Shown in pieces: positions 22,642 to 35,156 of a stretch of DNA of 64,000 nt. Source of the stretch: Stromatinia cepivora (lineage: Eukaryota; Ascomycota; Leotiomycetes; Helotiales; Sclerotiniaceae); the NCBI GenBank assembly GCA_014898415.1, contig RCTD01000009.1, positions 1,116,001 through 1,180,000 of the forward strand, written 5' to 3'. Made by a program: the position numbers and the translations under genes. A model generated the notes under the pieces. The model was not told the DNA's origin and did not search any database. It worked only from the letters and a program-made list of their open reading frames with translations. How positions within the stretch are numbered: the stretch's first letter is position 1; each line of letters begins with the position of its first letter.

Positions 22642-23863
22642 ATGGAGCGAAATATTATATATTTCATTACAGGAGCTAATACAGGTATATTTTCATTTTG
22701 AGAAATAGGGGGCCCCTATTTTTGCGACGGCGGATTCTCGCTTATCGATTCTTACCTTTGTCCTTACTTTTTGCTCGTGTTTCTGAAACAATTTATGGAA
22801 CGACACACAATAAATACACAAAACTAATAAATAAAAATAGGAATCGGACTCCATTTAACCCGCACCCTTCTGCTGCGCGAAAATATAACAGTTATAGCTA
22901 CCAAACGCACTTTATCTACTCCTCCACACGATCTTGAAAATCTTCCTACAGCGAAGGGGTCGAAGTTACTTGTTATTCCGCTTGAGTTTGGTATTTCGGG
23001 GAGCCCGGCGGGCGGAGTAACTGGAAGTAATGAAGAGACTAGAGAGAATAATAGGAATTCAGTCGAGGATCTAGCTCCAAGGTTGAAAAATGAGGGGGTA
23101 AGCAGAATCGATGTATTAATTTTAAACGCCGGAACCGCGACGAGTTTTGAAACTGTGAAGGAGGCGAGGATGCAGGAGTTGATGGAGCATTTTGAAATTA
23201 ATACAATATCGCCAATTCAGACATATCAAACTTTGCGATCGCTTTTGCTTGTTCCGTTTCCTGCTAGCGTTGAGGGGGAAAATGAGGTTGAGAAAATAGA
23301 GGGAGAAGCTGAGGGAAGAGTCAAGGAGAAAAAAATCATCTACATGTCTAGCTCCCTCGGTTCAATCGGAGCAATAAGTAATGCGATACCCAGTCTGGCT
23401 TATGGAATGAGTAAAGCGAGCGCGAATTATTTTGTGCGGAAGTGCCATTTTGAGGAGGGGGAATGGGTGGTGGCGTTGGCTTTGCATCCTGGGTTTGTGG
23501 TTCTTTTCTTTTTGGTCTGGTTGATACGGAAAGTGGGGGGTGCAGGGAGAAATGAGGGGAAAGGAACTGGAAGATTAACAAATGCTAACTGGGTGATTTG
23601 GTGATAGATGGGTTAAAACACAAATGGGGCAGGCGTTTGCGGATAGTGTGGGGGTGAAGGAACCGCCTTTGAGTGTGGAGGAGAGTGTGGATGGGGTGCT
23701 TAAACAGGTGTGTTTTACCTCTAATACGTGGGTAAAATATGATAGGATATGGAAGTTTGGCTGGATATTGGCTAATATTATCTTTGTCTAGATTGATACA
23801 GCGACTAGGGAGACTAAGTCGGGGAGCTTTGTCTCGTGGAATGGAGATGTTATTCCCTGGTAA
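22642..23863 (+). CDS. Short-chain dehydrogenase/reductase (SDR)
   Basis: NAD(P)H-dependent oxidoreductase with a classical SDR fold. The gene was assembled from exons 22642-22684, 22841-23492, 23608-23707 and 23792-23863 (288 residues, phases 1/2/0). The 43-nt first exon supplies MERNIIYFITGANT. Splicing across a 156-nt intron with an ACTAATA branch point completes the cofactor motif TGANTGIG, strong evidence for this structure. Later motifs are ILNAGTA (NNAG-type), the catalytic Ser in IIYMSSSLGSIG and YGMSK (Tyr-x-x-x-Lys). The terminal exons encode WVKTQMGQAF and SGSFVSWNGDVIPW, usual for fungal carbonyl reductases related to norsolorinic-acid ketoreductase-like proteins. A Glu/Gly-rich insert lies before the catalytic Ser. 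Substrate unknown. Confidence 0.87.
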
Positions 23864-24944
23864 ATGATTGGCTGATATCTCTTGACGAGGAATTGTCGAG
23901 GATGTATCGTTTTCCGTATAGAGTGATGAATGGTTTTATTTTGTTTTGTATTTTTTACTGTATTTTTTATTTTTGGCTGTGATTGTGCGGAGATACGCAA
24001 TGTATCCGCGTGATTCTAAGTTGATTCACCAGACGACTCCCATCAATTTTAATGCGAATTCATAAAATAAGTCTGTATCATTGATGTTATGTTTCGAAAT
24101 ATCTATCCAACCTTCAATAAAGTGACAGGATAGAATAGGGACGTAATTTTCATCCCGTCGCATACAACACCCTCGTGCATCATTCAAGGAAGTTCTCTCG
24201 TCACACATCAGCATCCACATCCTCTAACGCCATCTGAATCATTTACTCGGCCGTAGTTCTCTCCAACTTTGATGCTCTCGTCTCCTTTTCCAATCTCCCA
24301 TAACATATCATGTCACAGGATTCATCACAGTAGCGGATCCCGCCAGCGCCATAGCAATCGCAAAATCAACTGTGTATTTGGCGCATATTTTTATTTGAAG
24401 GCTGGATAGTCGAGAGCTCCGTTCATTTGCCCGTAGAATCTACGAAGCCGGATTGAGAAAACAGAACTTGTGGCGCTGGAGGAGGTCAGCACGCGCTAGG
24501 CCTTTGGTGACTTAATAATAGGAGAAAAAGTAAATGAGCATGAGAATTCGGGGATTTAAACATCATCTGATACCAGTATGAAGCGAACGAGCATGCTACG
24601 AGCGCTGCAGCATGTACACAGCCTGTGTTTAGGAAATTTTATAGAACATTGTAGCGAACCAGACTGGTAATCAGGAGGGCTAGTGAGAATATGGGTCGTG
24701 GCAGACGTGCAGTATTGGCATAAATTCCAGATATGCCAACGATGGCCATAATAATAAAGACCATTGGAATGTTGAGAAGTTGTGATTTGGCAATGGAACT
24801 ACTTGATGATCAGCATCTGGAATGGGAATCTAGTAATCGAAACTCAAGTGAACCTGAAATTTGCTACTGCAGTTGGTTGGTAGAATGTGAAGCCAGAAAT
24901 TTTGACGGTAGAAGTAGTTTAACATAGAGTAAAGTGCAACAACT
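23864..24944. other. Intergenic, possible gene debris
   Basis: No intact gene. Near 24330-24390 a plus-strand stretch reads GFITVADPASAIAIAKSTVY, and another frame nearby reads RLDSRELRSFARRIYEAG. Both have protein-like composition and end in stops. They may be remnants of a lost gene, but no family is recognised. Confidence 0.4.
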
Positions 24945-25707
24945 TTGTATCTTTTAGATTTGGGAATATTTCCCGGATATCAAACTTCTCGGAATTTGTT
25001 TGGAATTCCAAACGAGGAGAAGATCTCAATAGCACTAGAGAACTCATCACATTTTCTGGGGTACAGTGGACTGGGGGCTGAAATGACAGCTCAGGTGAGA
25101 GATCAGAGAGAGCAATTCGAATTTGCGACGGAGTTTGATATTTCCCCATCATCACTTCACTCCTTCCTTTCATCCCAACATCGCTTGAAAGTCATTCATT
25201 ATAGTCCTATCACCTCATCTGATAATAATCAGGGCGTTGGGCCTGATAAAGATTCATCAGGATAGTAGACATTCCTCCTCCAAGCTTCCCCGCCTCATAT
25301 CCGTAGCCTCCAAGTCATGAATCGCTCAGGAACATGGATTGACGTCCCAAATATCCCCGGGACATTTGTTGTGAATATCGGTCAAGCGTTCGAAGTCGCC
25401 ACTAATGGATTATGTCCGGCTACAACACACCGGGTGCTATCTAGCGAGTATGGTAGATATAGCATCCCTATTTTTCCAGGGAGTGCGTGGTGATGCTACT
25501 AAAAAGGATTTTGAGGCTTTATGGCCGCAATTTGAGGGGCACGGAACGAAAGAATCCAAAGAGGGCCAAAATATTGATTCTCCATTCTTAAGCGGGAAGT
25601 ATGATACTTGGGGAGAATCTCAATTGAGGACGAAAATCCGGAGTCACGAAGACGCGGGGAAGCAATTCTATGCCTCGGTGTACAAAAAGTACATTGATGA
25701 GCAATAA
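24945..25707 (+). pseudogene. Broken 2-oxoglutarate/Fe(II) dioxygenase (isopenicillin-N-synthase-like)
   Basis: Remnant of a 2OG-Fe(II) oxygenase of the isopenicillin N synthase type. Recognisable pieces in order are PNEEKISIALENSSHFLGYS (end of the N-terminal DIOX_N domain), then LKVIHYSPI. Next is GVGPDKDSS where the family has a GxGxHxD iron-binding segment, so the first His ligand is replaced by Asp. Further on come LQVMNRSGTWIDVP and THRVLSS (the second His is retained). Two adjacent TAG codons at about 25263-25268 interrupt the frame. A frameshift near 25470 moves the last third, GVRGDATKKDFEALWPQ to the stop, into another frame. The N-terminal about 60 residues are missing. It is not AT-shifted, so decay was ordinary and not RIP. 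Confidence 0.82.
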
Positions 25708-25812
25708 TCGTCATCATTCACAAAGCGGAGTTCCTAACCTTCACACTACTATGTTCAGTTTATATTTGTAAAACAGCGCGTCTAATTTCTCACCCTATCG
25801 GTAGTCTCTTAG

Positions 25813-27124
25813 TCAAATACTATCACTATGTCCCCATTCATCAAAATCTTCTTCAGAGAAAAGTGACCCCACGAGTCTTCCTGCGTCTACAAAACACTGA
25901 AATCTTCCTCCCACTACCTCCTTTCTCCAAAACAGTCGAGTACATATCATACCATCGCTTATGCTGCTGATCTGGGGAATTTCTCTGTGATCATAGGTTT
26001 TTCTGATCGCCACAATTTTCTTTTTTTCGTCCCACCAGTTCTCGATCGGAGGTCCACCCTCGTTATGGTACCAGTTTCTGACTCTCTGTGCAATCTTGCT
26101 TCTGTTGTGTAATAATTGTCCCTTGTGCCCCATATTGATGTAAACTGCAGGCCAAGGACGATCCATGATTCGCTGGTCTATAAAATGATACCCGCCAATA
26201 TGAAAGACGCATGTCTCTTCGTCTACGGCATCGATACCTTCAGGGTCCATTACAGTTTGAAACCCGAGTCTTGCAAGAAATCTTGCATCTCCTGGTGAAA
26301 AGACAGGATCTTGCATTACTTTTCTGGCATTCGGAGGAATCCCTACGGATCATGTTAGCCATCGATGTCCTCTTGGTGAAGTTGTGGTGAAATTTCATCC
26401 ATACCTAGAAGTTCTATAAACTTCAAAAGCACTGCCAATTGCTCAAAAGAAGCTCTTTTATCTCCATATTGATGGAAAGATCCTAAGGCAAAACAAGCCA
26501 CATTTGTTGGCATTACCTTTCCTGCCCTCATCGTCTCCAAAAGTCCTGTGAGCATCTTCACATCTTCATGTTGGATCACCGTTCCTGTCTTTGTCGCCTG
26601 TAAATATTCTTGGAATGTTTTCTTGAGTGCCTCCTCGTCTTCGTGCTGAATCACTTTTCCTAGCTTCATCGTCTCCAAAAATCCACTAAGAGTTTTCTCA
26701 TTATCATGCTGAATCCTGTATTTGTCGAATTCTGCATCTAATAACTCCTCCTCCCAGCGCTGATAACCTGTATAGCATTTACCAATGTACAATTTCTTCC
26801 TATATCCGGACCAATGATCATTCAACCTAGGAATTCGTCTCATCAGCAATCCTTTATACGAGCCCAATACAAGGAATACACATACCTGAAGAAATCTGCT
26901 TCTTCAAATCCGCAAGAATCTATGTCAAAATCTTCCGGTCCTTTTCCTTCATGCCATTGCTGATCACTCCCCAATATCATCCACTTGTCTTTTCCGTGTC
27001 GAACAATATCTCCCACGTCCCAAACACCTGCAGGAGGAATGAATGGTGCGTTTGTTGTGGGTGTGCCTTCGACTGCCTCGATCTCCATGTCGTTGGGGTT
27101 TCCTTTGTCCATTGGAGAAGCCAT
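25813..27124 (-). CDS. SRR1-like domain protein
   Basis: Fungal protein with an SRR1-like domain. The family is named after an Arabidopsis protein of phytochrome/clock signalling; its biochemical role in fungi is unknown. Exons on the minus strand are 27124-26886, 26826-26405 and 26342-25813 (introns 59 and 62 nt, GTATGT/GTATGG donors, CTAAC branch point in the second), giving 396 residues in phase. The N-terminus (MASPMDKGNPNDMEIE) is variable. Residues about 150-215 are predicted helical, with two near-repeats of K-x-x-x-V-I-Q-H-E-D. The SRR1 core begins at VACFALGSFHQYGDKRASFE, continues through the FIELLG helix and VFSPGDARFLARLGF, and reaches CVFHIGGYHFIDQ. The start is an ATG with upstream stop codons. 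It is the last gene before the AT-rich block. Confidence 0.75.
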
Positions 27125-27321
27125 AATGAAGGTCGTGACTTTTTGTCCTGATTATTGAAGTTCAGAAACAACTTCCACATGAAATTGCAGATAACTTATA
27201 TCTTGTTAAGCTCGTTTGCAAGTGGAGTGATGCCGTATCGGAAATCCCCAGAAGACACGAGATTGATACGGCAAATCGCATGATATTCTCCAAGCGTGTC
27301 CGCTATTCACTTTTCTTCTAC
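27125..27321. promoter_or_regulatory. Promoter of the SRR1-like gene, edge of genic DNA
   Basis: Short region of normal composition upstream of the minus-strand gene. It ends at the TIR-flanked AT-rich insertion; beyond it the AT-rich block begins. Confidence 0.45.
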
Positions 27322-27324
27322 CTC

Positions 27325-27953
27325 CCCTAAGGGACCTTAAAATACTTCCTGTATGGACTTTCAAATCCTTTTTAAAAGGATTATAAATTTATATAGGAAG
27401 AATATTATGTATATATATTTGTTAAACAAAAGTCAAAAAACCAGATTTTTAATATTTGAAAAACAATATATATAAAAAGATTATATATTCCGAATTCGGT
27501 AAAAATAAAACTATTGTTATTTTGAATCACGATCATAATTTATATAATTGATAATTAATTATTTATATAATTAATAATTATCTACTTATTTATTATTAAC
27601 CTTATTCATTTTTTGGATTTTTTTTATTCAAATTATTTATTTTATTATTATACTATGAAAATTATATTTATAAAGAATATATTCAGTTTCAAATATATAT
27701 AAATTTAATTCCAAATTAATAATTTTAATTTAAAACTAATAACTTTAGTTTAAAACAAAAATCATTAATTCAAATTTTAAAGAATTGAAGAATATAGTAT
27801 TCTTCATAAATATATTAATTTTGAAGATTATTAATTGAAGAATATAAAGATCATTTTGGATCTATTTATTCTTCCAATAAGATCATTATGATCTTCATTT
27901 TTACGAAAAACCGCGAAAAGTATGCAGGGGAAGTATTTCTAACTCCTTTAGGG
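27325..27953. mobile_element. Candidate TIR element (MITE-like), AT-rich
   Basis: A 629-bp segment bounded by imperfect inverted repeats of about 26 bp. The left arm starts CCCTAAGGGACC and contains AAATACTTCC. The right arm read in reverse starts CCCTAAAGGAGT and contains the same AAATACTTCC. CTC lies immediately outside each end, compatible with a 3-bp target duplication. The interior is extremely AT-rich without coding capacity. The family cannot be assigned. Confidence 0.5.
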
Positions 27954-27956
27954 CTC

Positions 27957-29582
27957 GCAATAAGAATCTACATAATTCACTTTCTGGGAACATGCTGTTG
28001 ATTCTGGTCACATGATCAAGCACTAGACCGCATTAGGAACTAGGATACAATAGTATGACAGTGGTTGATGTCTAGTCTAGTTTCACCCAGACTCACCTTT
28101 CGCGTCATGTAATTTTTAATTGTCCGTCCGGAGGGTTTAAAAGTTCATTTTCTAAATTTGCAAAAACTATATATATTATAATTCATTTTGATTATTTCAA
28201 TGTGTAATTCTTTTATTAAATTTTATAAATTCATAATTCAAATTATTGTAAATGAAAACTCTAATATTTATTTATATATTATACTTTTTTTTCTTATCTA
28301 AATAATTTTTTAATATGATTTATTTTATGATTTTATTTTTTTGGTTTATATATATAAATCATGAATTTTTTATATGATATTTATAATAAATTTGATAAAT
28401 TATTTTTTCGAAAATCGATCAAAAATCATTAAAAAATTAATTATATATCATAAAACAAAGTATAAATATTTTTAATAACACTAATGACCAGACAATACCC
28501 AACCCACAAACTCCCCCCAACAAACTACAAACAAAATATTACTAAATACAAATTCGATACTGCCCATAATAATCACAAATCAGAAATCAATTAGTAACTA
28601 CGAAAATTATTAAAAAAAAGTTATAAATAAAGCGAAAATTTGATTTATTCAATTTTTTCTTTTTAATAAAGTAAAAAGGATTTATATTGATTTGTATTTA
28701 ATAGAATTTAAAAAGATTTATTTTACTGATAATTATAATTGAGATAATTTATTTAATTATATATAGTTATATATTTATTCGATAAATATTAAATTAAATT
28801 GATTTTCTTAAAAAAAAATAGAAATAAATATATATATAAAAATATAATTAATTATATTTAAAGAATTAAGAAAGAATTAATTTGTTATTGAATTATAAAA
28901 AGAATTCAATAAAATAAAGAATAGTTTAGTTTTGTTTGGAAAATAAATTTCAGAAATATTTAATAAGATAGAAAATTTTATTTCAAATAGTATTATAATA
29001 GAAATGAAAGAATATATATTTTAAATTTATTATTTTTTGTTTTAATTATATTAAAATAATTGTATTGATATTTTTGAATCAAAGAATAATAATTGAATTG
29101 TTTTTATTCTTTCAAATATTTATTTTTATTGAAATTTATATTTATTCAATTGTTTTTTGATATTCAATATACCTCTTTTTGAATATAAGAAATATTTGTC
29201 TAATATATTTTCAAGTTTCGGAATTATAGAATCTTTTGATATAATTTTATTTTGAATTAAAGGTTTATAAAATAAAGTTCAAAAATATATTTATAATATA
29301 ATATATAATAATTGTAATATTTATTTAGAAATTAATGATAATATAAAAAAGAATAGTATATAATTATAATAAGAATTAAATTTCTATATTATAATATTTT
29401 TTATAAAATGAAGCGTTTTTTTTAATTATCATTATAATTTGATTTCGATTATAAATATATAATTATAATGATAAATATTATATATAAATTAAAGAATATA
29501 ATAATCATTGAGTAAATCAAAATAATTCAAATTATATAAATTTTGAATAATATATACTTGAAATTTATTATAAAATAAAAAG
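27957..29582. other. AT-rich degenerate DNA with a short normal-composition island
   Basis: 27957-28140 keeps near-normal base composition (a remnant of the original locus). From about 28140 on the DNA is extremely AT-rich. No frame or domain can be read with confidence. By position it may be the body of the gypsy relic whose 3' end appears at 31.3-32.1 kb, after the inserted gag-only element. Confidence 0.4.
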
Positions 29583-29732
29583 TGTGACGAACCCAACGAG
29601 CGTTTAGAGATCAACCTTAGAATTAAAAGCTATAGAGCTAAAGAGAGTGTGCTACGAAGCTATATATATGATCGGCTCGAAGCTTAATACCGTATTAGCC
29701 CGATCGGATACGATCACATGTATCTCGTGATA
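29583..29732 (-). repeat. 3' LTR of gag-only element copy 1
   Basis: 150 bp. On the plus strand it starts TGTGACGAACCCAACGAGCG and ends GTATCTCGTGATA (CA decayed to TA). It is the less mutated LTR of this copy. Confidence 0.9.
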
Positions 29733-31108
29733 TTACCCCCCTCTTCTGAAGAGTTTACCTCGAATTCATTTAAAATAAATAATTTAAGTACAAAATGATC
29801 ACTAATTTTCTTTTGATAAAAATGCCTGATACACAGATTGTATTACAATTAACAAATACGCATCCATTGTACTATATACCTCCTTCAAGTGATCTTCAAA
29901 ATATCGGTTATTGATTATTTCTTCTAAGTCTTTATCATTATCATTTTCGGGCTCAATAATCAATATAATAATCAAAACAGACTTTTATCGATCTCAAACT
30001 CTTTAATATGGATCTAATAGATAAATTTATATTTAATAGGAAATACTTTTATATTATATATATTTATTTTGTTTACATAAAAGAGTTCTTTTAGAAAAGG
30101 AAAACTCGGGTGTTTGTATATAGGATAGAATCAAGGTACGATCGGGTTTGTCCGATTGGATATCAAAAGGGTTAAGGGTATTAATGATATTAAGGTTATT
30201 AATATCCATTAGATCGTGATTCCGAAAGTGGGATGGATTCTGTAATATATATAGGGTTCTAGATTTATTAAAATGGAATGATATAGAGAATCCATTTATT
30301 ATGCGAATAGCTAATTATTGTATAACTTGAATAAAGTCGGGATAGAAATAAAGAAAAGAAAGCTATTGAGAAAGACGATTTTTAAAAGTAGTATTGAATT
30401 TATTGCGAAAGGTTGAGATCTTATTCGAATCGGGTCAATTCTGATCTTTGGCTTTATAAAGAGTTCTTTCGAATTTTGTAATATAGATATATAAAGAATC
30501 GGTTCTTTATTTGAAAATGAATAATTTGTTTTCAGCTTTTTGAACTTTATTTGGATTATTATAAACGTATATGAATTGATCTAAGATCGTTATATGATCT
30601 AAGGGAATGTTTTGATCAAAAAAAGAAAGCTGAGGTAGTATTATAACTTATATATAAGATTCGAGATTGAGATAAACATAATAAAATTGAACTGTAAAAT
30701 CGTCGATCATAGCGCCGTCTACTTGTAATTTCGTTCGAATCAAGGGAAACTAGATATCGAATTTTTGAAAGCTACTATTGAACTTTTCAGAATCAAAAAG
30801 AGAGAATTTCGGATAAGAAGAAGTATAAACAATAAAAGTATATTCGAAAATCAAAAAGCATAGAAACGAGATTTCATTTTATTGACGAATCATTTCACTA
30901 CGAAGTTCTGTAATCGCAAGGTTTATCGAATCATAATCTATAGCTTAGAAATTAAGGATAAAAAAAAAAACAATACTTTCGAATAATATCAAAAAGGTCT
31001 ATATACAAACAAAAGAGCAGGAGCGATATATTTAAACAGGAGCAAACAAAATGTACGTAAATATATACAAATGTTATTTCATTTTTTATCTGGAAAAACT
31101 TTTAATAA

Positions 31109-31258
31109 TATAACGAACCCAATAAGCGTTTAGAAATCAACTTTAGAATTAAAAGCTATAGAGCTAAAGAGAATGTGCTACAAAGCTATATATATGATCG
31201 ACTCGAAGCTTAGTATTGTACTAGCCCGATCGGACGCGATCACGTGTATCTCGTGACA
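31109..31258 (-). repeat. 5' LTR of gag-only element copy 1
   Basis: 150 bp. It starts TATAACGAACCC (from TGTGACGAACCC by G-to-A changes) and ends TCTCGTGACA. Confidence 0.9.
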
Positions 31259-31263
31259 AAAAG

Positions 31264-31592
31264 ACAAACAGATCAAGATTATAAAATTTATTAAAATATT
31301 TATTATCAATTTAATTCCTATATTATTTATTGATTAATACATAATTATTCTAATATATATTTATTAAATTAAAATGAAAATATTTTAATTGATAATAAAG
31401 ATAATATAAAAGATCATATAATTAAAATTGACAATAATGAAATATATTTTGAAAATGATTTAGATATTATTATATTGATTAATAATGATAATAAAATTAT
31501 AAAGTATTTATAATTTTATAAAATTATCAAAAAAAAAATATTAATACAATTTTTAGTTTTTTCTATAATCAAATTCTTGGAGGAGGTTGATT
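31264..31592 (+). pseudogene. 3' end of a decayed gypsy-type polyprotein
   Basis: A plus-strand frame with an acidic tail (NNEIYFENDLDIIILINN, then EDLDTV-like residues) leads into a purine tract GGAGGAGG at about 31578-31585 followed by an LTR-like sequence. This order (acidic pol tail, PPT, LTR) suggests the end of a plus-oriented LTR element. Low-information sequence; the family is inferred from position. Confidence 0.35.
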
Positions 31593-32068
31593 GGTTAATA
31601 ATAATGAATAATATAATAATAATATTATTCACTATTATTATAGTGGAAGACTTAGTTATATAGCTTAAAAGAGTGATCGAATACATAGTGATTGAAGTCA
31701 AAATATGAGTGTATTGAATATTGAATTTATTTTGCTTGTTTTTCAGAAGAATTCTTTGAAGAAAATCTTCTTATTTATAGTATTTAATAAGATTCTATAA
31801 AATTCTATAATATTCTATTAATATAAATAAAATCGATTTAAATCGAATTTTATAGAATCATTTTATATAATAAAATGAAATAGTAACCAATAATATTTAA
31901 TCTTAGAAATAGGAAAATTCTATACGCTTCCATTACATTCTATTCCATTATAAATCATTCTAATATGATATATGATCGAAATTTCATATAATAATAAAAT
32001 TTAATGATATTAAATTATATTATTTAAAATATCACGTGATCATATAACCATCGGTTCGGTTAATATTA
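31593..32068 (+). repeat. Probable decayed LTR
   Basis: About 470 bp following the purine tract, beginning near GGTTAATAATAATG and ending near CGGTTCGGTTAATA. The borders are approximate because no partner LTR or target duplication was found in the window. Confidence 0.35.
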
Positions 32069-32269
32069 TTAAGTGATTTAATAAACTTATTAGAAATTCT
32101 TATAATTTCTTCTTTAAATATAATCAAATATCTTTAAATAAAAAGAGTAGAGATATCATTATTGTTATAATCCTTTTTGATTTAATAAGATTCATTATTT
32201 TATTATAAGGAATTATTAATTTAATCATTCAATTTATAAGAATTATATCAAGAATATTATAGGATATTA

Positions 32270-34640
32270 TACCTAATATTGTTATACCTTATTTGGATGA
32301 TATTGAAATTAAGGATCCCAGAATTTGATATAATGAAGCCGAAGTTGAATTTAGATTAAAGAAATTCGTTATTAAGGATTTAAAAAATTTGGATATTATA
32401 ATGAAATATATTGAATATATAAGATACACTATCGGTATCAAATCCAAATAATATTACAATGGAATCCGAATTGTAGATTATAATACCAATTTTGAAGGAA
32501 GAAGTCCTGATATAATCAAAATCATCAAGATACTTGAATAACCATTTTGTTTGAATAATTATAAGATTAAAATATTCCTTAGAGTATATATCTTTTATTG
32601 ATTTTGAATAGAGAATTTCGTTATTATTATAAAACCTTTTTATATATTATTAAAGAAAGATATAGAATTCATTTGAATTGTTAATTATGATATTATAATG
32701 ATTTTGCTGAAAGATAAATTAATTTTGGCTTTAATCCTTCTTTTATTAACTTATTTATTTGAAGTTGGAATTATTGTGTTTGTTATCGATATTAGTTTGA
32801 TAGGATGGGAAACTATTTTAGATCAAATATATGATAATAAGTTCTGTATTGTTATTAAATATGAAAATAATAAATAGAATTATATCGAATAGAATTATAA
32901 TACTATTAAAAGAGAATATAAAGGAATATTCAAAGTTTTATAAAAATGTAAAAAGGATCTTTATAGTATTTATTTCTTTTTAGAAATTAATACAAATAAA
33001 TTTGTAATTCAATTAAATAAAGTAATTATAGATCTATCTAATACTTTGATTATAAAATGGATTATTTGGATTAGGCTTTTTGATTTTGATATTAAATATA
33101 TTCCTGGAAACAAAAATATTATTATAGATATTTTATCATAATGATTGCGAATTATTTTGAATAATATTGATAAGGAATATAAAGAAAATATTGATGATTC
33201 GATTATTATAAATCTGAATTCGTTGTTAATGGATCCGATAGTAAATATAAATAGCTTCAAAATTTTAAAACTATTTCAAATTTTGGAAGATAAAAATGAA
33301 AGAATACAAATGATTATTCAATATATCATTATATTACAAAAACCTAAAAATATATTAATAAAGGATTAATAAACTTTCAAAAAGAAAACTTTCAATTTCT
33401 ATATAAAGGATTATTATTTATTCAAAATCCAGGGAAATAGATTACCTTCCGTTTATATAATAACAAATAACGATTTAATCGAAAAAGCAAAAATTATAAT
33501 TCGAATATATAAAGAACTAGATTACAAGGATTTAGAATTATTCTATATTAAAATATACAATTATTATTAATGGAATAAGATATATAAGGATATAAAAAAT
33601 TGGGTAACTTCTTATTCTATTTATCAATTTAGATTATTCAAATAAACAAATAAATCAATGATTACTATTTGAATCTTAAGTATTTGATATAAAGTTAATA
33701 TAGATATTACAAAAATACTTAACGATTATAAATTCAAATATTTTATTATTCTATGAAAAAATCTAAATGATTGAATAAAAATTAAAGCTTTATAGAATAC
33801 TACTTTGGAAATGATTATTAAATTCCTTTATAAAATAGTTTATCATTATAATCTTTTTAAAAAAATTATTATGAATAAAAGGTCTAAAAACAAAGGTATT
33901 GTATTTACTTATTACAAAAAATACAGAATCAACAAAATCAAAATATCAATCTATTATTTATAAGCTAATAGAATAATAGAAAAAGGTTATTATTTTATTA
34001 CAGAAGCATTTTCCTATTTATTATAAGGAAAGTATAAGTAATCTGAATAATTGGAAATAGTATTATTCATTAATCGTATTTCAATTCACAAATTGATAAA
34101 CAAAACATTGTTTGAATTGATTTATAAATAGAAAGCTATATTGCTTTTTGAAATTATATATACAATTTGAAGGATCTTTGATTAGGAAAATATATAAACC
34201 TGAGAAGATTTATTAATCATTAAAATACAACAATTAAAAATACTAAATAAAGATATTGAAGAAGTAATCCTTTATAAATAAAATCCTTTATAAATAATGC
34301 TATAAGGAAAATAATAAATTTCGATATAATCTTGATTACAAAATATTGGATAAGAATATTCGAATTGGAGATATAATTCTATATTACGATTTTTAATCAA
34401 AAATCGATATATTTTATAATACAAAATTTGCTTTCAAATAATATAAATCTTATAAAGTAATAAAAAAATTGAAGGATCTTTTTATATATATTTTTGAAGA
34501 AATGAATAATATTTCATTTGATGGAATCTATATAAGTATTTATTTCAAGAAATATATTTTGTATTTAAATTTTTTTATAAATAATAATTCTAAAGATTTA
34601 TATGAATAAATAAACCAAAAGAATCGAATTTCTAAATATC
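32270..34640 (+). pseudogene. Ty3/gypsy pol relic (RT, RNase H, integrase)
   Basis: Plus-strand frame interrupted by many TAA/TAG/TGA codons, most of them explainable as CAA/CAG/CGA mutated by C-to-T. Readable parts, in order, are the RT active-site neighbourhood IPYLDDIEIKDP (32.29 kb), RNase H with FDFDIKYIPGNKN (33.08 kb), the integrase zinc-binding and core region (about 33.4-34.1 kb) and a C-terminal tail. It lacks the first part of RT and everything upstream. No LTR pair is visible. Confidence 0.65.
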
Positions 34641-34915
34641 CATAATCTTCTAAATAAAAGATAATAAACAATCAAGGATTATTCTTTGTTTAATTACAAG
34701 ATAATATAGAATTAAAAGAAAGAAAACAAATATAATAAACCGAAAAAAAATTGTTATTATAAATTTCTGATTATCAATTAAGAAGCTCAATAAGGAAAGC
34801 CTTATAATCCTTGAAAGGAAAAGAATATTTGAATTCTTTTTAAAAAAACTTATTATATTATCAATCTCATCCTTGAACAATTTATAAACAATTCCTGAAT
34901 AATATTTGAACAATT

Positions 34916-35081
34916 TGTTGGAAATGAGGCCATCATAGGATTAGAATTGAGGTCACAAGACCACAATAATGTACAGACCATATTTGGGGATAACCTCAAT
35001 TCTACTCCTATTAGAATTATAGATCCTTAGTTCAATCTATATAGTCAACAATACTACTACTTCCTGCACCAAAAGTCAATA
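34916..35081 (+). mobile_element. Solo LTR of the copia family
   Basis: 166 bp, TGTTGGAAATGAGG...AAAAGTCAATA, the same sequence and length as the LTRs of the two copia elements but in inverse orientation. It is flanked by the 5-bp duplication CAATT (34911-34915 and 35082-35086). It was left by recombination between the two LTRs of a third copia insertion. Confidence 0.92.
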
Positions 35082-35156
35082 CAATTCAATATTTTCTTTT
35101 TAAATCTATTTTCTCTAATAATTTGATTTGAAATTATCAATTTTTTGTTTATATTT

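Larger units (their letters stand above)
29583..31258 (-). mobile_element. Gag-only LTR element, copy 1
   Basis: Complete insertion of 1676 bp with terminal direct repeats 29583-29732 and 31109-31258 (150 bp each, 5'-TG...CA-3'), flanked by the 5-bp duplication AAAAG (29578-29582 and 31259-31263). On the minus strand a polypurine tract (AGAGGGGGGTAA, about 29733-29745) precedes the 3' LTR, which fixes the orientation. Its gag frame is destroyed by stops. It is the same length to the base as copies 2 and 3. No protease, RT or integrase is encoded between the LTRs. Confidence 0.9.
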
